Positions 1 through 6,595 are shown, numbered from the stretch's first letter. The stretch is DNA of 7,250 bases from Methylotenera_A sp031369365 (GCA_031369365.1 JANMOP010000025.1:1-7250), one strand, 5' to 3'. The notes: generated from the sequence alone by a model not told the origin. A program made the numbers and translations.

Positions 1-1
1 T

Positions 2-460
2 CGTAAACTCATTGCGAATTCTGGTATCGATTTTGAATCAGATGCCAATGGATTCTTTGGTGGCAAAAAATTTAAAGACGTAGTCATGGCGCCGACCAAA
101 ATTTATGTGAAATCATTACTTAATTTAATCGATGCGCTGCCAGTAAAAGGCATGGCGCACATTACGGGCGGCGGCATTACCGAGAACATTCCACGCGTAT
201 TGCCAGCAGGTTTAACGGCTGAAATTAATGGAAAAAGTTGGCAGCTGCCGCCATTATTTCAATGGTTGCAAGCAGAAGGCAATATTACGCATAGTGAAAT
301 GTACAAAACCTTTAACTGCGGCATTGGTATGGCGGTGATTGTGGCTAAAGAACACGCCGTGCAAGCAATCGCCTTGCTGCAAGCCAATGGTGAAACCGTG
401 TATGAAATAGGCAAAATTCGCACACAAGCGGTGGGTGAAGCGGCAACAATCGTCGTTTAA
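2..460 (+). CDS. purM: Phosphoribosylformylglycinamidine cyclo-ligase (AIR synthetase), C-terminal part
   Basis: This is the last 152 codons of purM; the start lies left of the window. PurM closes the imidazole ring in the fifth step of de novo purine synthesis: FGAM + ATP gives AIR + ADP + Pi, in the cytoplasm. The frame is open from base 2. It carries the family's C-terminal landmarks in order: APTKIYVKSLL (fragment residues 30-40), HITGGGITENIPRVLP (53-68, the glycine-rich segment of the AIRS C domain) and TFNCGIGM (103-110). The ending matches the usual C-terminus length of the roughly 345-residue family, so the gene looks intact where visible. The ATG at 86 is internal (the M of VVMAPTK), not the real start. 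The next gene is 86 bases downstream. purN, which often follows purM in proteobacteria, is not there. Confidence 0.96.
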   Translation, partial: RKLIANSGIDFESDANGFFGGKKFKDVVMAPTKIYVKSLLNLIDALPVKGMAHITGGGITENIPRVLPAGLTAEINGKSWQLPPLFQWLQAEGNITHSEMYKTFNCGIGMAVIVAKEHAVQAIALLQANGETVYEIGKIRTQAVGEAATIVV

Positions 461-479
461 AACGACAACGTAATTTTTT
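452..479 (+). terminator. Possible weak terminator after purM
   Basis: A 7-bp perfect inverted repeat, GTCGTTT / AAACGAC (452-458 and 460-466), straddles the purM stop codon. As a hairpin it would be 5 bp with a 5-base loop. A run of six T follows at 474-479, 7 bases after the stem. The stem is short and the spacing is longer than in a classical intrinsic terminator, so termination here may be partial or absent. Confidence 0.3.
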
Positions 480-510
480 GTAATGCGTTAAAAGCTTTTT
501 ACCTACACTG

Positions 511-526
511 GGCTTAAACTTAAGCC
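511..526. repeat. 16-bp palindrome upstream of the first DUF3108 gene
   Basis: GGCTTAA-AC-TTAAGCC forms perfect 7-bp arms around a 2-base centre, 20 bases before the ATG at 547 and just ahead of the purine-rich AAGAAAG ribosome-binding stretch (534-540). It can be read as a DNA operator for a dimeric regulator. It can also be read as a small RNA hairpin (6 bp with a 4-base loop) in the leader. No T-run follows, so it is not a terminator by itself. Confidence 0.5.
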
Positions 527-546
527 TAAACTCAAGAAAGAAACGC

Positions 547-1242
547 ATGTCGAAATTAACGAAATTATTGCTTCTATTCTGGCTTTTAAGTGCAAATTTA
601 GTATTTGCACAGCCAAAAATTATTCAGCTGGAATACGAGGTAACGCGCGATGGCAAGCCGTTTGCCACGGTGAAAGAAACATTCACGCAAGATGGTAAGC
701 AATACAAGATTGAATCTATTACCAAAGGCATTGGCGTTTATGCTTTATTTGGCGAGCGTAAACTCACCAGTGCGGGTGAGGTGAATAACCTAGGTTTAAA
801 GCCCATGCATTTTGAGCTGCATCAGGGTGATAGTGGAAGAAAATCACTAATTACAGATTTTGATTGGGCAAAAAACACACTTAACATGCAAGTAAAAGGT
901 GAAATAAAATCGGCAGTTTTAGAAAAAAACACGCAAGATTTAGCCAGTTATGCCTACCAATTTATGTTTACACCGCCACTAAAAGACCAAGTGAATGTGA
1001 CGCTAACAACAGGCAAAAAGTTGAATCAATATCAATATAAGGTTGCTAAGCGTGGCGTGATGCTGGATGCCGCCAATGTGCAATTTGCAACCACGCATTT
1101 GGTCAGCACAAAAGCCGAAGACGAAAGCAAAAAGCAACTTTGGTTAGCCCAAGATCAACATTATCTGCTGTTACGTTATAGCCAGTTGGATGAAAATGGT
1201 GCCACGCTAGAGCAAACACTCACAAAAATTCATGTGGAATAA
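547..1242 (+). CDS. Secreted DUF3108 domain protein
   Basis: A 231-residue protein with a clear Sec signal peptide: K3/K6, a hydrophobic core at about residues 7-20, and a likely signal peptidase I site after VFA (A21). The mature part is therefore periplasmic. The rest reads as one DUF3108 domain (about 25-230), a beta-rich family of unknown function. Family-like segments are FDWAKN (105-110), TQDLASYAYQFMF (129-141), TTGKKL (154-159) and the end beginning at LWLAQD (198-203). These segments recur in the next gene, so the two are paralogues. The start is supported by the signal peptide beginning at this ATG and by AAGAAAG 6 bases upstream. It overlaps the next gene by 11 bases, implying translational coupling. 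The biochemical role is unknown. Co-transcription with the membrane-anchored paralogue suggests that the two act together in the envelope. Confidence 0.88.
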   Translation: MSKLTKLLLLFWLLSANLVFAQPKIIQLEYEVTRDGKPFATVKETFTQDGKQYKIESITKGIGVYALFGERKLTSAGEVNNLGLKPMHFELHQGDSGRKSLITDFDWAKNTLNMQVKGEIKSAVLEKNTQDLASYAYQFMFTPPLKDQVNVTLTTGKKLNQYQYKVAKRGVMLDAANVQFATTHLVSTKAEDESKKQLWLAQDQHYLLLRYSQLDENGATLEQTLTKIHVE

Positions 1243-2338
1243 ACTGGCTGAGATATTGCGAGACATAGGCTACAAGCGGCTTGTGCTTGCATTGTGTGTT
1301 TCGATAGCGCTACATGCGTTATTGTTTGGTGGGTTTGATTTTTCACTACCAAGCTTAAAAAAAGAAGTGCACGTGATTGAGGCAAGATTGCAGATGCCAA
1401 AAGAGGTACAGAAGCCTGAGCCAGAGGAAATTGTAGCGCCAGAACCTATACCAGAGCCACCAAAACCTAAACCACCCAAAAAAGAAAAACCAGTTGAACC
1501 ACCGCCAGTAGTTGAAGAGACTATTGAGCCTAGTGAGCCAGCAGAAACTGTGCTTGCAAAAGTTACTCCAGAACCCGCGCCTTCAGTTGAGCCGCCTCCA
1601 CAAATACAGCCAGAACCCGCGCCACCAGAGCCAGAACCAGAATCGCAACCAGTGGACGCAGGTTTGGTTATTAACGAAAACGCCTACCAATATGTAGAAA
1701 CAGATTTTGATGTACGCACTAAAGTAGATGGTTCTGCAGTGGGTAAGGCCACCATCACCTATAATCTCATCGATGGCCACAATTACCAGCTTAAATGGTT
1801 AACACAAGGCAGGGGTTTAGCGGCTTTAATATTCCCTGATTTATTGCAAACCAGTGAGGGTGTACTGATTAAAACTGGCTTACAGCCAAGTAGGTATGTG
1901 TACCAGTTTGGTAATAAAGCTGATAAAACCCGCACCGCAAATTTTGATTGGCCTAACAAAATAGCCACATTACAAACGGCTAAGGGCGAGCAAGCAGTAG
2001 ATTTAGGCGAAGGCACGCAAGATTTATTGAGTTTTATGTATCAATTTATGTTTGTAGCGCCGCTGCAAACCATGCAAATTCCCATTGCCACAGGTAAAAA
2101 ACTAGCTGTTTATGATTATAGTTTTGAAGGCGAAGTCAACATCACCAGTGCACTTGGGGAGCTTAAAACCATGCATATTGTGCATAGTGGCGGTGAATCA
2201 GATGAAAAAACCGAGCTATGGTTAGCAATAGATTATCAATATGTTCCCGTAAAAATCCGTAAAATAGAAAAGAATGGCGATGTGGTCGAAATGCTGGTAA
2301 CGCGCATTAATACTAATCGCCCAACTATAAACCAGTAA
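1232..2338 (+). CDS. Membrane-anchored DUF3108 protein with TonB-like N-terminus and proline-rich linker
   Basis: A 368-residue protein. Seen in order: a short cytoplasmic N-terminus (1-16), one membrane helix (about 17-36) containing S24 and H28, a Pro/Glu/Lys-rich linker (about 56-140, many PEP, PKP and PPP units), and a DUF3108 domain (about 150-360). The DUF3108 part shares with the upstream protein FDWPNK (238-243), TQDLLSFMYQFMF (262-274), ATGKKL (286-291) and LWLAID (329-334). The Ser-x3-His spacing in the helix and the Pro-rich spacer resemble the N-terminal half of TonB, but the C-terminal TonB domain is absent. The topology is inferred as N-in, with the linker and DUF3108 in the periplasm. 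The ATG lies inside the end of the previous gene with no obvious Shine-Dalgarno site, so translation is probably coupled. Function is unknown. An envelope role, spanning the periplasm like TonB, is an inference. Confidence 0.88.
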   Translation: MWNKLAEILRDIGYKRLVLALCVSIALHALLFGGFDFSLPSLKKEVHVIEARLQMPKEVQKPEPEEIVAPEPIPEPPKPKPPKKEKPVEPPPVVEETIEPSEPAETVLAKVTPEPAPSVEPPPQIQPEPAPPEPEPESQPVDAGLVINENAYQYVETDFDVRTKVDGSAVGKATITYNLIDGHNYQLKWLTQGRGLAALIFPDLLQTSEGVLIKTGLQPSRYVYQFGNKADKTRTANFDWPNKIATLQTAKGEQAVDLGEGTQDLLSFMYQFMFVAPLQTMQIPIATGKKLAVYDYSFEGEVNITSALGELKTMHIVHSGGESDEKTELWLAIDYQYVPVKIRKIEKNGDVVEMLVTRINTNRPTINQ

Positions 2339-2361
2339 TATACTTAGATAAAGACAAAATA

Positions 2362-3888
2362 ATGAACGCAAATTTAATCCGCCAAGCCGCCATCATGTTG
2401 GCCAATATACTCGATTTTAACAGCCCCGCCGATACCAAATTGAGCGATTTTTTTCGCAATAATCGTGATTTAGGCACTAAAGATCGCGCCTTTGTGGCCG
2501 AGAGCGTGTATGGCGTGCTGCGCCGTTTGCGTTATTTAAGCACGGTAACCGCCAACGAGGAAAACGACCCCGATGATGCGCGTAAGCTCATATTGGCTTG
2601 GTTGTTGCGCGTGCAGGGCAAAAGCATTCGCGAGCTAGAACCCGTATTGAGCGAGCAGCAAACCGAGTGGGCGCACACCATTAAAGCCAAATCTACCGAG
2701 AATTTACCCTTGGCGGTGCAAGCGGACGTACGCGATTGGCTGTGGACCAAGCTATTAGCACAATACGGCGAGAAAGAAGCACTGACGATTTGTCGCAGCA
2801 TGTTCGAGCAAGCCAGCCTTGATTTACGCGTCAATACCATTAAAGCTAATCGCGAAGATACCTTAAAAAAAATGTTGGCCGAGAATATTAATAACGAAGA
2901 TAAAATCGAACTCACCCCGCATTCGCCCATCGGCCTGCGTATGCCAGGCCGCATGAACATTAGCAAACACGTGCTATTTACAGCGGGAAATATTGAGGTG
3001 CAAGACGAAGGCAGCCAATTATTAGCGTATTTAGTCGCCCCCAAGCGCGGCCAAATGGTGGCCGATTTTTGTGCGGGCGCAGGCGGCAAAACGCTGGCCA
3101 TTGGTGCGCTGATGAAAAACACAGGCCGCTTGTATGCCTTTGATATCTCTGAAAGACGCTTGCAAAGCTTGGGAAAACGCTTAAAACGCTCAGGTTTATC
3201 CAACCTGCACGCGCAACAAATTAGCAGTGAAAATGACCCAAAATTAAAACGCCTAAACGGCAAATTTGACCGAGTTTTAGTGGATGCGCCGTGTAGCGGT
3301 TTTGGTACGTTGCGCCGCAACCCCGACCTTAAATGGCGCTTTGAAGAGCAAGATATTGCCGAACTAAACGTGAAGCAAACCAATATTTTAACGCGCGCTG
3401 CCAAGCTCACCAAAGCGGGAGGGCGCTTAATCTACGCGACCTGTAGTTTACTTAGAGACGAAAATGAAGCCATCGCAGAAGCATTTTTAAGCGCAAACCC
3501 AGATTTTAGTTTAGTGCCTGCCAATGAAGTTTTAGCGCAACAACAAATCAACATTGATACGGGAAGATACTTAAATCTTTTCCCACATTTGCACGGCACC
3601 GATGGATTTTTTGCAGCGGTGTTTGAGCGTAAGGGTGAAGCTGTAAAAACTATGCCTGTAAAAGAGGCGGATAAAAAAACTGTTAAAGAATTTGTTGAGC
3701 AAACCATGAGCAAAGAAGTTGAAACTAGTGAGGCAGGCGCAGCTAAACTAGCCACTAAAAAAGCGGCTGCTAAGCAAAAAGCGGTTAAGCTGGTGAAAGA
3801 ACAAAGCGTAAAAGAAAAAGCTGAGAAAGTGGTTAAACCTAAGGCAGTAAAGCCTAAGGTCGCGAAACCAATAGCCACAAAAGAGTAA
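2362..3888 (+). CDS. RsmB/NOP-family RNA (cytosine-5) methyltransferase with lysine-rich C-terminal extension
   Basis: A 508-residue SAM-dependent m5C RNA methyltransferase; in this family rRNA is the usual target. Residues 1-150 are helical and resemble the NusB-like N-domain of RsmB (note LGTKDRAFVAESVYGVLRRL at 37-56). The catalytic domain follows. Motif I is VADFCAGAGGKT (233-244, SAM binding). D261 follows in AFDIS. Motif IV is DAPCSGFG (308-315, with C311). Motif VI is YATCSL (358-363, with C361). In this family the motif VI cysteine is the nucleophile and the motif IV cysteine helps release the product. Both are present, so the enzyme should be active. Residues from about 425 to 508 form a Lys/Ala/Val/Pro-rich tail that the roughly 430-residue E. 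coli RsmB lacks. The gene starts 23 bases after the DUF3108 gene with only a weak purine-rich leader. I cannot tell whether it is the RsmB orthologue (16S C967) or a sister enzyme. Confidence 0.9.
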   Translation: MNANLIRQAAIMLANILDFNSPADTKLSDFFRNNRDLGTKDRAFVAESVYGVLRRLRYLSTVTANEENDPDDARKLILAWLLRVQGKSIRELEPVLSEQQTEWAHTIKAKSTENLPLAVQADVRDWLWTKLLAQYGEKEALTICRSMFEQASLDLRVNTIKANREDTLKKMLAENINNEDKIELTPHSPIGLRMPGRMNISKHVLFTAGNIEVQDEGSQLLAYLVAPKRGQMVADFCAGAGGKTLAIGALMKNTGRLYAFDISERRLQSLGKRLKRSGLSNLHAQQISSENDPKLKRLNGKFDRVLVDAPCSGFGTLRRNPDLKWRFEEQDIAELNVKQTNILTRAAKLTKAGGRLIYATCSLLRDENEAIAEAFLSANPDFSLVPANEVLAQQQINIDTGRYLNLFPHLHGTDGFFAAVFERKGEAVKTMPVKEADKKTVKEFVEQTMSKEVETSEAGAAKLATKKAAAKQKAVKLVKEQSVKEKAEKVVKPKAVKPKVAKPIATKE

Positions 3889-3898
3889 AACTCCTAAA

Positions 3899-3979
3899 AC
3901 CGTCATTCTGAGCGCAGCGAAGAATCCATAAACTAGCTCGCATTGCAACTGGATTCTTCGCTGCGCTCATAATGACGGT
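3899..3979. repeat. Long near-perfect inverted repeat (dispersed REP/MITE-like element, possible bidirectional terminator)
   Basis: Two 30-base arms, 3899-3928 and 3950-3979, are complementary with one mismatch and flank a 21-base loop. The arm core begins CGTCATTCTGAGCGCAGCG and belongs to a type of repeat (GTCATTCTGAGCG-AGCGAAGAATC) that I recall as scattered in many copies through intergenic regions of unrelated bacterial genomes. It fills most of the 126 bases between the methyltransferase and the transporter. As RNA it would form a very stable hairpin. There is no tight T-run immediately after it, so it may block readthrough or protect 3' ends rather than act as a canonical terminator. 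Only one copy lies in this window. Confidence 0.85.
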
Positions 3980-3982
3980 AGT

Positions 3983-4013
3983 TTGATATTTTTAGTCTAA
4001 AAATAGGTATTTA
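3983..4013 (+). promoter_or_regulatory. Possible promoter of the symporter gene
   Basis: TTGATA (3983-3988) and TATTTA (4008-4013) are spaced by 19 bases and would start transcription about 20 bases before the ATG at 4042. The spacer holds a perfect palindrome, TATTTTTA-GTC-TAAAAATA (3987-4005), which could bind a dimeric regulator. The boxes are imperfect and the region is AT-rich, so this could be chance. Confidence 0.3.
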
Positions 4014-4031
4014 ATTGTCTCGTATGTTTAT

Positions 4032-4036
4032 AAAGG
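4032..4036 (+). promoter_or_regulatory. Shine-Dalgarno site that sets the symporter start
   Basis: AAAGG ends 5 bases before the ATG at 4042. It favours this start over the in-frame TTG at 4015 and ATG at 4024. The latter has no purine-rich site at proper spacing. Confidence 0.6.
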
Positions 4037-4041
4037 TCTCC

Positions 4042-5295
4042 ATGAAACACCCCAGCCTCAACATCCAAATATTACTCGCGGCAATATTTGGAGTCGCGGT
4101 TGGCTTGTATTTTCATGCGCTTGGCGCAGAAAACCAATTAGTAAAAGGCAGCTTATACGCCTCTAACCTAATAGGCACGCTGTTTATTGATCTGCTTAAA
4201 ATGATTTTAATCCCGTTGGTGTTTTGCAGCATCACCGTGGGCATTGCCAACTTGCGCCAACACCAACAAATGCACCGCGTTTGGATAACAACTCTCGTGT
4301 TTTTTATGTTCACCATGGCTATTGCTATCACACTGGGCATGGTGGCCAGCAATTATTTTAAGCCTGGCGCGGGCTTGCAAATTGCTATGTTTGCCGATGC
4401 AATGGGCAACTTTAAAGCGCAGCAGTTACCCTTGCCAGAGTTTTTTGCACAGTTTTTGCATAGTTTATTTATGAATCCTTTTGCGGCTTTAGCCAAAGGT
4501 GACGTGATGGCGGTGGTGATATTTGCGTTGATATTAGGCATTGCGCTAGTGATGGGCGGCGAGCGCTACAAAAACATACTCGCGTTGTTGCAAGAAGGCC
4601 TTGAACTGACCATGCGTATTGTGGGCTGGGTAATGGTGCTAGCGCCATTTGGTATTGCCGCTTTGCTGATTAAGCTGGTTGCCACCCAAGATACCGCCAT
4701 GCTTGGCACGCTGGCTAAATTTATTGCCGTCGTTGTAGGCACCACTTTATTGCACGGTGTGGTGATATTGCCGTTGTTGCTGTATTTAATTACGGGCAAA
4801 TCGCCGCTATGGTTTTGGCGCGGCGCGCGCGAGGCTTTGGTAACCGCGTTCGCTACCAGCTCTAGCAGTGCCAGCTTGCCCGTGACTATGCGCTGCACCA
4901 CACAACATTTACACGTTAAGCCAGAAATTGCGGGCTTTGTGGTGCCGCTGGGCGCCACTGTGACTATGGATGGTACGGCTTTGTATGAAGCCGCTGCGGC
5001 ATTATTTATCGCCAATTTGGTGGGCATAGAGCTTAATTTAACCCAACAAATGATAGTATTTATTACTGCTATGATCGCTGCAATAGGCGCGCCAGGCATA
5101 CCTAGCGCAGGCATGGTGACGATGGTGATGGTGCTGCAAAGTGTCGGCCTGCCTGTGGAGGCGATTGCCATTTTGCTGCCAATTGACAGGCTGCTAGATA
5201 CACTTAGAACTACTGTGAATGTGCAGGGCGATATGATTGGGAGTTTAGTCGTGCAAAAATTAATCACAAATAAATCTGTTTCAATAACTGCTTAA
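4042..5295 (+). CDS. Acidic amino acid:cation symporter (DAACS family, GltP/GltPh-like)
   Basis: A 417-residue inner-membrane secondary transporter of the dicarboxylate/amino acid:cation symporter family, probably importing glutamate/aspartate with Na+ or H+. Family motifs, numbered from the ATG at 4042: the serine-rich HP1 tip SSSSAS (273-278); TM7 GATVTMDGTALYE (304-316), where most members have NMDGT; HP2 IGAPGIPSAG (348-357); and TM8 with D386, R389, N393 and D397. By alignment to GltPh these match D394 (amino group), R397 (side-chain carboxylate), N401 and D405. An Asp at the D394 position favours an amino acid over a C4-dicarboxylate substrate. I chose the ATG at 4042 because AAAGG (4032-4036) lies 5 bases upstream and MKHPSLNIQ is a typical family N-terminus. 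A TTG at 4015 and an ATG at 4024 are in frame but less well placed. The GNAT gene follows after 9 bases. Confidence 0.9.
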   Translation: MKHPSLNIQILLAAIFGVAVGLYFHALGAENQLVKGSLYASNLIGTLFIDLLKMILIPLVFCSITVGIANLRQHQQMHRVWITTLVFFMFTMAIAITLGMVASNYFKPGAGLQIAMFADAMGNFKAQQLPLPEFFAQFLHSLFMNPFAALAKGDVMAVVIFALILGIALVMGGERYKNILALLQEGLELTMRIVGWVMVLAPFGIAALLIKLVATQDTAMLGTLAKFIAVVVGTTLLHGVVILPLLLYLITGKSPLWFWRGAREALVTAFATSSSSASLPVTMRCTTQHLHVKPEIAGFVVPLGATVTMDGTALYEAAAALFIANLVGIELNLTQQMIVFITAMIAAIGAPGIPSAGMVTMVMVLQSVGLPVEAIAILLPIDRLLDTLRTTVNVQGDMIGSLVVQKLITNKSVSITA

Positions 5296-5304
5296 ATTAC
5301 CTTT

Positions 5305-5832
5305 ATGCTAAATTTTTACAAAGCCGAACTGGTAGATGCTGAGGCCGTCGCGCAGTTGATTAACTCCGCTTATCGCGGTGAGAGCAGTCGCAAAGGTTGG
5401 ACAACTGAAGCAGATATTCTTGATGGCCTACGCACCACCACGGCAGAAATAGGCAAAATTATCAAACGCAAAGATGCGTTTATGTTAATTGGTGTGTTAA
5501 ATGACGAAATAATCGCCACGATGTGTTGCGAGTGGCAAGAGCTGGCAGGCAGAGATACCGTGCATTTTGGCATGATAGCTGTTAAACCCACCCAGCAAAA
5601 TAAAGGCCATGGTAAATCGCTTATTAAAGCAGCAGAGGCGATTACGCTAAGAGAGTGGCGCGTGGCGGGCTTTCACATGGCAGTGATTTCGATTCGGCAC
5701 GAGCTGATAGCGTTTTACGAGCGCCTTGGCTACAAGCGTACAGGCGAGTATGCAGATTTTCCTGCTAAATCAGACTTATGGCAGCCTAAAGTAGAGGGGC
5801 TTAATTTGCAGTATTTGGCTAAGTTAGTTTAA
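5305..5832 (+). CDS. GNAT family N-acetyltransferase
   Basis: A 175-residue cytoplasmic acyl-CoA-dependent acetyltransferase of the GNAT superfamily. The fold order is visible. The N-terminal beta strand and helix are at 1-22. A central strand (about 86-93, HFGMIAV) leads into the acetyl-CoA pyrophosphate loop of motif A, QNKGHGKSL (98-106, Q-x-x-G-x-G). Motif B has LIAFYERLGYKRTGEY (134-149), the usual FYE-x-LGF/Y signature ending the domain. Length is normal for a single-domain GNAT. The substrate cannot be told from sequence; candidates are amino acids, amines or protein N-termini. It starts 9 bases after the symporter stop and is probably co-transcribed, which weakly hints at a small-molecule substrate linked to amino acid uptake. 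No good Shine-Dalgarno site is visible. It is convergent with the restriction gene, 21 bases away. Confidence 0.88.
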   Translation: MLNFYKAELVDAEAVAQLINSAYRGESSRKGWTTEADILDGLRTTTAEIGKIIKRKDAFMLIGVLNDEIIATMCCEWQELAGRDTVHFGMIAVKPTQQNKGHGKSLIKAAEAITLREWRVAGFHMAVISIRHELIAFYERLGYKRTGEYADFPAKSDLWQPKVEGLNLQYLAKLV

Positions 5833-5865
5833 ATGAGCCTAAACCTAATCCATTTAAAGACTAAC
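5823..5865. terminator. Possible bidirectional terminator between convergent genes
   Basis: GTTAGTTTAAATG (5823-5835) is the reverse complement of CATTTAAAGACTAAC (5851-5865) except for a 2-base bulge (5859-5860). The 13-bp stem has a 15-base loop and spans the stop codons of both the acetyltransferase and the restriction gene. A run of seven T (5874-5880) lies 8 bases beyond it on the + strand. The stem is AT-rich, so its strength is uncertain. Confidence 0.45.
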
Positions 5866-6579
5866 GCCTGCAATTTTTTTAATTTCGTTAGTTGCAGCTA
5901 GTTTTTCAATGATTCCTTCTATTAAATCTGAGTTATTAGCTTCGGTTGAAACTTCATTGATAGTTTTTTGCAAATCATCGTAAAAATTAACATCGCCTGT
6001 TAGTCGATACCAAAAATCTTGACCAACATACAGTGGGTAGTCGTGGGTATCACGTAGTTTTATATAATGGCTACTAATCTGAGTAACTTCACCATACAAA
6101 ATGCCAACAATTAAATCATGTTGTTGAACTGGTAAGCCATTCGTTTTTCCTAAATTTTTGGCGGTTCTAAAGTGGTCATGAATAGTAATCACATCATCTT
6201 TATTGATAGTATTTGGCCCTAGTTTAGCCTGACACCATTTTTTTCTGCCATCAGTAATGTCAATAAACTCTAAGTCAATTCCTTGCACGATTGAACCATA
6301 GGAATTTAAAACTGTAGAAATAAATGTCTGAATATTTTGACCAAATGATGTCGTTATGGAAGAGCCTAAAACCCTTGGGTAGATTAACGCTTTAGCTACA
6401 GACTCTGGCGTAAGTTCTCCAGGCAAATTAGCAGCCAAGTAAGGTGTTAAAAAAGGATTGATATTAAACATCTTGGGTTTAGATAGTTTTTTAATGTTTT
6501 TAGCATGATTAGGAATAATGACTGTTCTAAACCATATTTTTACTTTTGCTAATATCTCATCTTTTTCTAATTGGTTCAT
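5854..6579 (-). CDS. Type II restriction endonuclease, Eco47II/Sau96I-like (predicted GGNCC)
   Basis: A 241-residue protein that I recognise as resembling the Eco47II restriction endonuclease family (PF09553; members cut GGNCC). Supporting segments are FNINPFLTPYLAANL (38-52), ALIYPRVLGSSITTSFG (64-80), GIDLEFID (100-107), KWCQAKLGPNTINKDDV (114-130) and QDFWYRLTGDVNFYDDL (187-203). The middle part looks like a PD-(D/E)xK nuclease core with D102 or D107 followed by Q117-A-K119, where Gln replaces the usual Asp/Glu. The start at 6579 is supported by AGGAAGG (6589-6595) at 9-base spacing. The gene is divergent from a C5 methyltransferase, the standard pairing for this specificity, with 108 bases between them. 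It is more AT-rich than the genes to its left (for example, 18 G/C in 5881-5940), consistent with horizontal gain. The specificity is inferred from the remembered family, not shown by the sequence. Confidence 0.78.
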   Translation of the reverse strand: MNQLEKDEILAKVKIWFRTVIIPNHAKNIKKLSKPKMFNINPFLTPYLAANLPGELTPESVAKALIYPRVLGSSITTSFGQNIQTFISTVLNSYGSIVQGIDLEFIDITDGRKKWCQAKLGPNTINKDDVITIHDHFRTAKNLGKTNGLPVQQHDLIVGILYGEVTQISSHYIKLRDTHDYPLYVGQDFWYRLTGDVNFYDDLQKTINEVSTEANNSDLIEGIIEKLAATNEIKKIAGVSL

Positions 6580-6588
6580 CGGGCATAG

Positions 6589-6595
6589 CCTTCCT
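6589..6595 (-). promoter_or_regulatory. Shine-Dalgarno site of the restriction gene
   Basis: On the - strand AGGAAGG lies 9 bases before the ATG at 6579. A second ATG at 6586 is only 2 bases from the site and out of frame, so it is not used for this protein. The restriction gene thus has a strong ribosome-binding site, whereas the methyltransferase has none visible. Confidence 0.7.

Noticed and set aside
2532..3413. Long open frame on the - strand inside the RsmB-like gene
   Set aside because: It is fully antisense to a gene with all family motifs; its protein is Ser/Arg/Leu-rich without recognisable domains, as expected from a shadow frame.
3432..3878. Hydrophobic 148-residue - strand frame that looks like a membrane protein
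   Set aside because: It is the complement of the lysine-rich tail and nearby codons; Lys/Ala codons read backwards give Phe/Leu/Ala/Ser runs.
3899..3979. Reading the inverted repeat as a CRISPR repeat-spacer unit
   Set aside because: Only two arms in opposite orientation with one loop; no direct repeats or array.
4015..4041. Earlier starts (TTG at 4015, ATG at 4024) for the symporter
   Set aside because: They add nine or six residues with no family support and lack a well-spaced ribosome-binding site. The ATG at 4042 has AAAGG 5 bases upstream.
4566..5267. 233-residue open frame on the - strand inside the symporter gene
   Set aside because: Antisense to conserved transporter motifs; composition (many Thr, Ile, Ala, Pro) reflects the complement of membrane-helix codons.
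4042..5295. Assignment of the symporter as DctA (C4-dicarboxylate transporter)
   Set aside because: TM8 has Asp (D386) where, by my alignment, DctA has Ser; Asp there contacts the amino group of amino acid substrates.
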